Source: Echinarachnius parma
Lineage: Eukaryota > Echinodermata > Echinoidea > Clypeasteroida > Echinarachniidae
DNA length: 64,000 nt
Assembly: GCA_037951105.1 (NCBI GenBank)
Contig: JBAMJV010008020.1
Span: 1-64,000, forward strand
Direction: 5' to 3'
The position numbers and the translations under genes were made by a program. A model generated the notes under the pieces. The model worked only from the letters and a program-made list of their open reading frames with translations, did no database searches and had not been told where the DNA came from. Position 1 is the first letter of the stretch. The number at the start of each line of letters is the position of its first letter. Positions 33,062-45,300 of the stretch are shown piece by piece.

Positions 33062-33315
33062 AACCTGGTCTACCTCTTGCTGTGCAGATCCCAGCCTCAG
33101 ATGAGACCAGCCTGACGGTAGAATGGCAGTCGCCGAACCCTTCAGAGGGGAAAGTCATTCGTTACCACATTTTTTACTGGAAGACGGAGAACGCCACTTT
33201 GTCGTCAGCTGCCAATGTAACGAGAGAATGTAATGATGGCGCCTGTACAAACATTGACTATGTCTTCAGATACATCATCTCAAATTTGACCGCAGATACC
33301 AACTACTCGGTCCAG
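33062..33315 (+). CDS. Receptor exon a: most of FN3 domain 1
   Basis: Acceptor TTTTTAG, donor GTATGA, phase 1 to 0. Encodes GLPLAVQIPASDETSLTVEW, a KVIRYHIFYW strand and ISNLTADTNYSVQ. Four N-glycosylation sequons (NAT, NVT, NLT, NYS) and a close Cys pair (ECNDGAC). The first two bases complete a codon from an upstream exon not found. Confidence 0.9.
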
Positions 33316-36300
33316 GTATGACAATGCTCTAAATTAGTATTCTGCAGGCCATCTGGCCCAAGGCCATTAAACAATAGCTTTTAGCCACCATATTTTATTT
33401 ATTAATTTTTCCACATGCCCAAATGGCCGACCTATTCTACTTGAGTTGTGATGTTTTTCTTTGTTTTGGGCCACCAGATTCAGGTTTTGGGCCACTGGAA
33501 TTAAGAGAATCTTGTTTTTAGTTGCCTGACTGTGCCACAAGACAAAAAGTTGGCTTCTAGCATTATGGGACCACCACGCAAAGAAAACACTTCAACTGAA
33601 TGAACTGAAAACCGAAATGCTCCACATCACATCAAAATTCCGGAACCCCATCCAGCTCCCCAATCTTCAATTACAAACAGGAAGCGTCAAACTCAAATGC
33701 TCCGAAAGTTCACGAGACCTCGGAATTTTATTAGACAGCAATCTCACGCTCCAACAACACATCCGTAATACTTGTAAATCTGCTTCATGGGGAATATGTA
33801 AAATTGGGAAGATACGGAGATACCTTGACAGAACCTCAACTGAACGCTTAGTACATGCATTTGTCTCATCCCACCTCGATTACTGTAATAGCTTACTTGC
33901 CGGTCTACCAAACTCTCACATTGCACCTCTTCAACGTATTCAGAACACTGCTGCAAGGCTAGTCACCCGTAACAAAAGGACCGAACACATCACCCCTATT
34001 CTACAATCTCTTCACTGGCTCCCGATCCAACAACGTATTTCCTTCAAAATCCTTTTGCTTGTCTTTAAAATCATTCACAAACTTGCCCCAGCTTACCTTC
34101 AAGAACTGGTTTCCCTCCGTTCCACATCGACATCCTCATCAACGAGACGTTTACGTTCTGCCTCAACTTCCCATCTCCAGCTATGCCCAAGTACCCGCAC
34201 CATGACAAGATACGGCGACCGTGCCTTCTCCTCTATAGCACCCACACTCTGGAACAATTTACCCATAGATATAAGAAGTGCCCCCACCATGGACTCTTTC
34301 AAATCTTTGTTAAAAACGCATTTGTATACGCAATCTTAATTTAGTTAATATATATTTGTTTTGTACGTCTGTATTAAGTATTTTTTTAAAATTTTTTTTA
34401 TATTTTTTTTATTGGTTAATATTCTCTCTTTAATTTCTCAGCGCTTAGAAACATTGTATTAAGCGCTATTTAAATGATGTATATTATTATATTATTATTA
34501 TATGATTGACATTTCATGACATTATTATGATGATGAAAACTGTACATTCATACCTTACTTACCAGCTGCCACATGTCTATAAATGCCAACCTGTCTGTAT
34601 TTGCACCACCAAAAAAAGATCCACTGCTGAGACAAAAACATATTATTGTACTTATTTACAGAGGTCTTCAATGGTAACTTTCCTATATCAGGTTGTCACT
34701 TTCCAAAGGTTTGAATGTCTTAAAAAAAAGAGATTTATACAATGTTCTGTAAAACCTGTCTATAAAGGCCATTCATGGGAAACAGAACATGTGGTCTTTA
34801 TAGACAGATTCATCTCCATGCATATTGATTCTTAGGAAATTCTTAGTTGAACTTAACTCTAAGTTGGACTTAAAAAGTATAGAAAGCCATTTGTAGCCTT
34901 GGAATAAAATATATTCATAAGCAAACATGCAAGTATTTTAGACTTTTCATGAATTAATGGTACATGAAAGAACATGAAATCTCCTTGATAATACAACAAT
35001 ATAAATAATTTGAAACAACGTTTTATGCCTTTATAAAGGACTTTCACAAAAAATATTTCAATGAAACTAATGGCTTTCCATAATTTCTAAGTCCAACTTA
35101 GAGTTTAGTTCAACTTAGGATATGTGAAACACCCCCAAGTCTTTATGATCAAGTAGTCTTTGTAGGCGAGTTACATTTCCATGGAAGTCGAGGAAACTGA
35201 TCTCTTTTAAGCAGATGGTCTTTATGATCAGGTGGTCACTTGTATAGGCTAAATGTATTTCCAAGTGTTGTCTCTTTTTGTAACAGGTTGCTGCAGAATC
35301 CATTATTGGCATCGGTAATGAAAGTCCTCGTCGTCCTCTCATCCAACTGGCATCAGAAGGACGTATGTAAAATTTCATTTGATTTAATTTATTTCAATTA
35401 AATTCAACATATAATCTCATAAATACATATAACTATACAAATTATAAAGAAATCCATTCATTAAACAAAAAAGAATAATTAGGAACAAAGTTTAAAAAAA
35501 TAACATCTTACGATTAGGATCATGTGTGGGACCATCACTGTATTAAAGCATTTGCTAGAGGAATAATTGTTCCTGAAACAAATACAAAATATGTTACAAA
35601 GTCTCAAACAAGTTTGACTTCATTTTAAAGATACAAACATTCACACTTACATTTATGTATGTATAGGGAAACACACTGATACAATTGGCTGGCAATTATA
35701 ATTGAGACATTCTTTTTAACTGAGTATCTAAACTATTTAAAATAATTCTCGCTGCATGTAGATTAAGAAACCAGTTAAAATTGTACTTCATTCAAAATGA
35801 TGAGAATTTAGAGGAAAATTATAAACTCATGGATAAAATAGAATAAAATGGAATCATCTAGATTTTGAAATGTTCATAGTCTTTCCTCATGATTAACTTT
35901 GAAGGTTCCAGTGTGCATCGGCTTCTAAGTCGTATTTTCTGCTTAGATTAAGTTACAAATAACAACTGATGTTCATTATCCTTGTTTTCAGTGCCCAGTG
36001 CACCCATCGATTTAAGCGTGTCTCAAATCACCAAGGCATCTATGACTATATCTTGGAGTCAGCCGGAATACCCAAGGGGCGTGATCGTCGGTTACAAGGT
36101 ATTATTATTTATGTTTACTTTGATATTATTCAGCTAAGGATTTACAATGTATGATGGTGACATCAAACATTGGGCATCGTATTTATATAGTCCGGATTTG
36201 GAAAGAATGAATGAATTCTTACAATTGGTTAGTCACGTTTATGATGATTGTAAATCTTGAGGTTGTGTAAAATTAACCCATTCTGGACTGGTCCCGAAAA

Positions 36301-39300
36301 GTACATGGACCGGTTCTTTTTAAATTTTATTTGATTAGATTGTCCACATTCAAAGTTTAAAGTACAATTTAAAAACATTTAAAGCATACAAAACATATAC
36401 ATAACAACTAGTAATGCAAATACTAGTATACATCTACATAATTATATACAAACAAGTATAGGATAAAGAAAAAAAATACAGATTGAGAATACAGAAGTAA
36501 GGTGGAAAGTATAGAATGTATTTGAATAGTGGGGGATCACCAACAACCAAAATAAAGGCATATCTACGGCAGACTCCGAGAAACTAAAACAAAAAGACTG
36601 GATAGTGAATACATGCATAGGGATTAGAGAGAAAGAGAGGGAGGTAGTGAATGAGTTAAATACATAGATGTCACCTCCCCATTACATATAGAATCACTGT
36701 ACTTTAAGCTTAAAAAAGTAATCATGCTTTATTTCTAAATTTATTTTTCAGATAGCCTACAAAGTCATACGCAAACCGTATGACAGAAGCTTTGTCCCCA
36801 AAGGGTACTTTGATGAGCTTGAAGTCGCGGGAATCCAGTTGAGTTATACATTTACGAGTCTTGATCCGGCAACAGAATATGAAGCGTACGTTCTTGCAGC
36901 CACGAAGATCGGGTATGGAGAGTCAAGCGAACACGTCAAAGCTGTGACCGAACCTCCGGCACCTGAAGGTATATTATATGAAACAAACCCCCACACTAAC
37001 TCTGTTTCTCTACTTACACATCTGGGCATATAAACTCTTGAATTTTCACGTTGTACTTGCCCAAAAAGAAAATTTACTGCCCCTCCCCCCCCCAAAAAAA
37101 AACCAAATTAAACAAAAACAACAACAACAAACAATAAAACAAATACAAATTAATCACACTAGGTAGCTCGATACGGTTTGTAAATTTCTTGCTTGTTTCA
37201 AGGTAAGATTAACACAAAGAGAATTCCATTTTCTCTCATAGTTGAACAGAAAGGTTAGTTGTCCAGTCTGGCAACCAAACTAGACCATTCATGATGTTTT
37301 TACTTACCCAACATCAATTTGGGCTTGCCCTGGGCAATAGGGCAAGTGCTCGTCTAGAGCCTCGCTGACAAAAAGATTTACAATTAATCATATTAATAGG
37401 ACTAATCAATTGTTCATACGACCAATCGATTTGTCATTCGGTTCATTTTAAATCTATGTTTCGGGGCCCAGATAGCATATTTGATTGATGATTATCTATA
37501 TTTGTAATTATGTAGAAACAATTTAAATTGCATAGATAGTTTATTGCAATGTGCTGTAAATCCCATTTATGTTATATTTATTTGTTATCCATTTACGCAG
37601 ACCTCCCAGTACCCGACATACCTGAGATCCAGCGTTCTCCTGATAATACACCGGTTATCATGTTCAACACAGTGGACTCTCCATTTGTAACGTAAGGACA
37701 TAATATTATGTTGACTTTAAGTGTTAAACTATTCTGTTGAACTGAGGTATCCAAAATATATTAATATGGCATTTAACTCCTAACTATAGCCAGGAATATA
37801 GCAGCTCAATTGGAATGATGTGATAGATATATAGATGTATTAGTTTTTATTGAAACAAAGCATATACCAATTTGATTCATTATTTACAATAGACAATAGT
37901 GTATGCGGATCCGAATGAGAAAAACAAAATTGAATCGTCTGCAATTAATATAAATGATATTTCTTTAGATGAGGTATAAAAATCATTCATATATATCACA
38001 AACAAAAGAGCCCCAAGTAGACTGCCTTGTGGGACTCCACAAACAACGGGCTTTACAGATGACTTACAACCATTAACAATAACTAATTGACTTCTGCCGG
38101 TAAGGTAGTTCCTGAACCACTCCAAGGCCTTACCTCGGATACCGTATAGTGCTGAAGTTTATATAAAAGAATATCATGATTTATAGTACTGGAGGCTTTG
38201 GAGAAGTCCAGGAAAACACCAAGGGTATGCGATTGACTTTAAAAGGATGTTGTTATTTTTTATTACTAGTGTTAAAATCGCGTGAGTAGTAATATGCTTC
38301 TGCCAAAAACCAAATTGAGATTTACACAAAATATTACAACGATCAGAGAAAATCTATTACTCTAGAATATACAATTCTGTTCTAAAATTTAGACAAAGAA
38401 GTTCAAGAAAATGTGATGATATAAGTAACTATAGGCCAATATCTTTAAGGATATCGGCCTATAGTTACTTATATCATCACATTTTATTTTTTGTATATAG
38501 GCGTATTGTCAGTCAAAAACGCCGCGGCTTTCATGGGCTTACCTGATAATCCGACTTTGTGTTGAAATCTCGATTAACATGCACTAGAAAGCTAAAACTG
38601 AGCGCTTCAAGTCTTTTTAAAAGAAAAGACGAAGTCTTAAATAGAGCATGATATCCGGGTGATTATGCGTGGCGCAGTGGAAGGCAATATCCATCCGTCT
38701 TTTTATAGCACATATTACTCGCCAAGCCTGGGACAAAGTACGACCCTAGCTAGATTAATAATGGTATTTATTCAACAAAATGTCACATTCACAGCTACAA
38801 GCTGATTTGCAGTTTCATTTGCAACAATACTTACAAACATGGAAATAACATTAATGAACTCACGAGGTATAAAGAAACGGTAATATATTATACAGGGAAT
38901 ATCAAAAAAAGCGTTATACTTTTGAAAAATCTGTCAAAATTACATTTCAAAATATTTTGAAGATTTTTTCATGTCCATAGATGCCCAATGGTCTCATGTA
39001 TCAAGTGCCACAAACAAAACAAATTTTCGTTCACACGTGGGCGAACACCGACTGTTTTTGTCCAGAGTGTGAAAAATGACTTGCGCCAAGAAGAGGGAAA
39101 ATTAAACCATCAGTCAGTATAAGTACTACCATTAAAACAAATTGCTCCTTTGCATAAATTTAGAATTATGTTATGATCATAGGCGTACCCAGGGGGGAGG
39201 GGTCACCCCCCCCCCTTAGACCAAACAATTTTGTGGGGTTTAACCCCCTCCCCCCATTTCAAATTTTAACTGTTCTCGAGACCAAATGTCAATGGTCTCG

Positions 39301-42300
39301 ACCGTCATTTTCGATGGTCTGTCTCGACCTCGAAAAGTGTGAAAAACTGTGGTCCCGGTCTCGAAAATGTCAAATTTTCTACGAAAACCACCCCCCACCC
39401 CCGCCCTCGCTTACAGGATTCTCAACCACTTGGTCTTGTGGCCGGACCTGGCCTCGGTCTCGAAAATGCCAAAAATTCGCGGTCTCGCCTGCGAACATTG
39501 TCTACGACTACCACCGGTCCCCCCATCCCCCACCCCCCCCCCCCCCTGCTTACCGGATTCTCAACCACTGGGTCTTGTTCTTGGTCTTGGTCTCGAAAAT
39601 TGTGGACCGCACCTGGCCATGGTCTTGAAAAGGTCTTGGTCTTGACAATTATGCAGGTACTTCGTCTCGGCTTTGAAACTTTTCTACGACTCCACCCCCC
39701 CTCCCGCTGACAGATTTTTTTTTTTGGAACCCCCCCCACCCCCTTGAAAAATCCTGGATACGCCACTGGTACCCACTGGTTATGCTAGTCTAGGAATTAT
39801 CTGGATGGGATTATTTGAGTGGGAGTACTTATTCGGACTGCTGGTTTAATTTCCCTCTTCTTTCAATTTGGCGCAATTTGTCATTTTTCACACTCTGGAC
39901 AAAACCAGTCAGTGTTCGCCCAAGCGTGAATGAAAATTTTCTTTGTTAGTGGCACTTGATAGATGAGACCATTGGGCATCTATCGACATGAACAAATCTT
40001 CAAAATATTTTGAAATGTAATTTTGACAAATTTTTCAAAAGTGTATAACGTTTTTTTGATACGCCCTGTATACATAATAATTACAGAAATAAATCATAAT
40101 ATACCTGAATAGTATCACGAATTAGGCATGAATACTAACGAAAGAAATTTATATTGTTGTTTTATATATCGATTAATCAATTAAGTGATTACAAAAGTCA
40201 ATAGTCATCATGTATCAATTTCTATTTCCTAATGCAAATTTTATATTTTAAGATAACATTAAAATCCTTATGATTGCTATAACAATTACTGGGCTAGTTA
40301 AAGATTTACGAAAATTACATAAACTAGCTCCAATGCATGGAAAAATTAATTTTCAAGGTTGTATACTATATAAGATATGAATCATTACATTGTCATGTGC
40401 AGCGATATTTACAAACATCAAAATAACTTGAACAACTCACGAGGTATAAGGAGATCTGAATATATATGATAATTAGAGAAAGACATAATAATCACAAATG
40501 AATAGCATAACGAACTAGCTGTAAATACTAACCAACGACGGTAAGTAATATTGTTGTTTTATATATCGATACATACAATGAGTAATAACAAAAACTAATA
40601 ACATAATATCAAGGCATCGTGTATTAATTCGATTTTATAATGCAAATTTAATATTTTAAGGTACAATTTTAAATCATTATAAATAATGTAACACTTACTA
40701 AGCAAGCTAAAGATTCATACAAAAAGAAAGAAAACAAACTACTTAAACTAGCAGCAATTCTTGGAAGTTAGTAAGAATTAATTATCCAAATTGTATGATA
40801 TGATATATGAATCATAATTTATTGCATTCAATGGCTTAACTAACTTTATTCAAATACATGTGCTCGTAAAACTGAGAAAATCAAAGGACAACCCGGACCG
40901 CTGCCTCTTTAGGGATTAAGATTGCTGCATAGAGAGGACAACTCATTATCATCTTTTCATTGGTATAGACTGGGGAACCCGCCGCAGGATTTATTTTACT
41001 ATAAAAAGACGGATCGATATTGCTTTCCACTACGCCACTGCGCCACACATAATTATTCGGATATCGTGCTCTATTTAAGACTTCGTCTCTTCTTTTGAAA
41101 AGACTTGTAAGCGTTCAGTTTCAGCTTTCTAGTGCATGTTAATCGAGGTTTCAACACAAAGTCGGATTATCAGGTAAGCACATGAGAGCCGCGGCGTTTT
41201 TGACTGACAATACGCCTAAAGGAATCACCTTAGCACATTTCATGGCATTTGGTACGGATCCTTTTAACAAAATTTAAAATTATGATGAACACTAAAGGGT
41301 CAATTATTTCTATAATAATCTTTTTTTAACAAATAATTAACTAGTCCATCAAACCCTGGGCTCTTTTTATTTTGAAGTTTATTTTCAATATCCGAAACTT
41401 CATTTTCATCTGTCAGGGTGAAATATATATATGTAGATGCCAAATTAACACAAATATGAATACAATTTAACTTTAAGGGCCTTATTCACTTACTTATTGG
41501 AATACATACGGGGTACATCCAGCCTGGCGTCACTTTCCCGCAAAGAAGTGTAGCTTTATTCCAGCCAAGTAAAGCACTTGTGCTTGCTTTGCCCACTTTC
41601 TTTTCTCTTGCAAATCACTTTGGATGAGGTCATCATGATATCCACCTTGTCGCGATATGATAGGACCTTTACCAGAAATGCCTGGGCCTATCATCTGCTC
41701 TCCTCCAATCTCAATGAGCGTGCTCTACCTTGGAGGGCATCTGAAACTTTCTCTGGAGGATCTCCTCGACGGTTTTTACGCAATCCTCTTACGCAATCCT
41801 CTCTCTCGTCCCCTCGGGATTCGGAATGCCGACAATCCGGAAGTTGTTTCGTCTCGAGAATCGTTCGCCTTTGTTGGTAGTCTCTTCGGCTTTCGCTGCC
41901 TTGGCCCGTAGGATGCCTACTTCTTTCGATATATCTGCTTCTCCATGACTTTCTAGCAAGTTTGCAGCTCGTCAACACGTTGCCGCTCGAAGAGCAGTGC
42001 CGCACTTAGGTGGTCTTCTACATCTCGTAGCTTGGAGGCGAGACTCTCAACGGCTTTCTTCAGCATTACCTCGAACCTTTCCGTAAGCCACTTAAAGGGA
42101 TAGTTGAGTTTAGGTAAAGAGAGCGCTACACAAAATGATTTTTTTTTGTGAGATAATGAAAAACTGAGTGTCAAATTTGAAAGAGCATACAACTTTAATG
42201 ACAGAATAAACTTCAATTGATCTAAATCGGTTCAGAAATGGCTGAAATATCCATAAACATAACCATTTGTAATAAATGTGGGGCCCCACAAATATTCGAC

Positions 42301-45300
42301 AATTTTGAACCAGCCGTTAACAATTAAAACAAAATGATTCCTCTTTTCAAAAATTTACAAAAGAGGTATTTAGATAGTATCTCTCTATCTAATCACTGTT
42401 TCAAGAAAACATTAAATGCACAATATTTATTTTAAATGGCTGAAACCGATGAGTGTTTAGAGAGCCTCCTCTTGAGTTTTAACGGCTCCTTTTGAATGAT
42501 AGCAGGCTTTTTACATAGTCATTTGTAATGTTGTATTCCTTTCGAGCATGGTGGAGTTATAACTATTAGTTTGTAATGTAATGGTGCAGGTTTTGCTTAC
42601 TAAAATTCAGTTTGACCCAAACTGTACTCTCTTTACCAGAACTAAACTATCCCTTTAAAGTAGCTTTCAAGCTGTGGTGAAAGGTCGTCACGGTCTGCTT
42701 AACTGAACACTGCACTGGACGAAGTGCTCTGACCCGACGTGTTGCCAGGGCTTAGTGACGCGGTTTCCATGGCGTTAGCTCTGGGTACAGTGTTTGGGGT
42801 TGTTGCTGGGCTGAATACCGGGGCGCCTTGGTCCGAATCATTTTGTGGGGTCGACCGAGCCGTTTTCATGGGCGCAGCTCCCGCGTAGATTGTGGGGCTT
42901 TGACCGGGTTTTGTCGACGACGATCTAGCGTTCGTCCCGTTGAAATTGGTGATGGTCTTTCGATCTGGTCGACATCTGGCTCATTTGTTCCGGTTTGAAT
43001 ATTCCACATAATCTTGACCCCCTCTTCAAGAGTTAAACGACATGTCTTAATTGATTTTGTGGCCCCCAAAACTTACATTTTATGAACATTCTGGAGAGGC
43101 CTTATAAGTTTCGTGTCTTTATATGGAGAGCGCCATCAATTTTATGAATTGAAATATAAATGTATTTGATTTATGTTACTATAAATAATATTGGTAAATG
43201 TAAGATTATGGATGTATTAAATGTTATTGGTAAGAAGAAAAAAATAACAACAATGGTAGCCTACAAAATTGTATTATTATAATATATGTATATCCTCTTT
43301 TGATATTATTCTAAACATAAATTAAATTTATAGTATCTCAAGAAACACTTTATCTATTATATATGTCAACAATTAGCAGTGCATGAGCACAGACGTGCGA
43401 TAGATAAACATGCCAAGGGATAAAAAAAATATACAAGGACCCATTCACTCGTTAGCTCTTTACTTATAGTCTTACTATTACACTGTTGGTCATAAATTCG
43501 GAATATCTTTTTAGATCCATCTTCATTTTTGTTCTTGTTTTTTGTGCCTAATGAATCATTTTAGAATAAAAAAATTTATTATATATTGTTTCCAAACTAC
43601 CAATGTACAATAAATGGTTGCATGAATTTGCATTTATTAATTAACCCTTTTGTTTTGAGCTTTGAAAGGCAAGACCTTTGATGATTGGCCCCTTTCCCTC
43701 TCCAAAGCGTATGTCTAAGGAGTCATTGTTGTGGGTCTTTTCTCAGAGTTGGTTGTAAAATATATGTTCAACCAAAATTGGCACAGAGGCTCTCTAGGCC
43801 ATACTCCGTCCAACGCCATTGGCTACACGCCAAACGATACTTGTGCTCCACCAGGAAGGGGTGTCAACAAGCAATGCCCACTATTTCGTTGGAACATCGC
43901 ACTGGTTACGGTCTGTAAAATCGGTCAGACGTAATCGAGATGGGGGACAATTAAAGCCTCGGGAATCTCTATGACGTCCGCGATTGACCGCCAGGATAGA
44001 TTATTGCAAATTGCTTTACCTGTGCCGTAGAAACCGGAAATGCCAAAAAGGAGCCTTCGCCTTGCTCGGTGGCCATGTTAGAGCGATCTCTGATGTACAG
44101 TTTGGCGAAAGGCATTGCTTCCATATTGTCTTCATAAAGAGATCTGTAGTAACTTTGTTGACATGTGAAAAAAGTGATGAAGGGTTGATGCAATGTATAT
44201 TGTTGTTATCTCATATGTCCACAGGGTATTGTGTGAACATTACAAGTCAAATGGACATTGCATGGCCAAGTAATGAGCGAAAATGCAAAGTGATATTCAC
44301 TAACTCACTGCACTCACTTTGTACACGGTTTCAAAACTCCGGGGGAGTTTTTCTTATCTGAATACTTCGATCGTACATATCTTTGTAACGAAAGGGAAAT
44401 TTGAAAAACCGAAACCGGTCCCATGATTTTATTGTTAATACGAATACAACAACGTATGAGGGAACCGCTAGAATTAACATTTTATTTTGAGGATTTGGAC
44501 AATGTTACTTAGTCCCTTTAATAGACGGCGAAGGCTCATTTTTGGCACTTACGGTTTCTACGGCACAAATTAAGCAATTTGCAATCATCTATCCTGGTGG
44601 TCCATCGTGGACGTCCTAGAGATTCTCGTAGCTTTAATTGACCCTCCTCTCGATAACCTCTGATGATTTTACAGACCGTAACCTGCGATGTTCCAACGAA
44701 ATGGTGGACATTGCTTGTTGACACCCCTTCCTGGTGGGGCACATGCATCGTTTGGCCTGTAGGCAATGGCGTTGGACGGAGTATGGCCTGGAGAGCCTCT
44801 GTGCCAAGTTTGGTTGAACATTTTACAGCCAACCCTGAGAAATGACACATAATGATGATTTATTGGACATACGCTTTGGAGAGGGAAAGGGGACAATCAT
44901 CAAAGGTCATGGCCTTTCAAAGCTCAAAACAAAAGGCTAATTAAGTAATGAAAACCCATTTTACCGTTGATTGTACATTGGTAGTTTGGAAACATAATAA
45001 CATCTTTATTTTAGCCTAAAATTATTCATTAGGTGCAAAAGACAGGAAAAAGAATGAAGTTGGATCTAAAAAAAAAAAAAAAAATCCAACTTTATGACCA
45101 ACAGTGTACATTGACTACATGAATCTAATTTAGGACAAAATATTTCTTTTGAGACGAGTAGGAGGAGTAACAAGACGTATGCCAGTTATGACAATTTAAG
45201 AGAAAACATTCATTCCTTTAAAACAGTCAAAGTGACATACAAAATTGAATTAGTATAGTATATTAAATCCCACTTTTTATTTTATTCTAAACATGGATAC

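Larger units (their letters stand above)
38498..41218. mobile_element. 2.7-kb element with 200-250 bp TIRs, inserted in the LINE
   Basis: Starts TAGGCGTATTGTCAGTCAAA, ends with the complement. Arms share GCCGCGGC, AAGTCGGATTATCAGGTAAG-like and GTGGCGCAGTGG-like blocks. No transposase is visible. It contains the nested element at 38891-40070. Confidence 0.85.
37865..41420 (-). pseudogene. CR1/L2-group LINE RT fragment, split by a 2.7-kb insertion
   Basis: Minus-strand RT pieces: FGFWQKHITTHAILTLV-like and ALEWFRNYLTGRSQLVIVNG, then GVPQGSLLGALLFVIYMNDF and FILIADDSILFF (37880-38345). The upstream part, matching ENKLQNKKSPGFDGL-type sequence, is at 41222-41420. Related to the LINE at 21245-29225. 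A short inverted RT piece lies at 38410-38486. Confidence 0.85.

Noticed and set aside
39173..39766. Proline-rich ORFs on both strands
   Set aside because: Products of a G/C-rich minisatellite inside a MITE.
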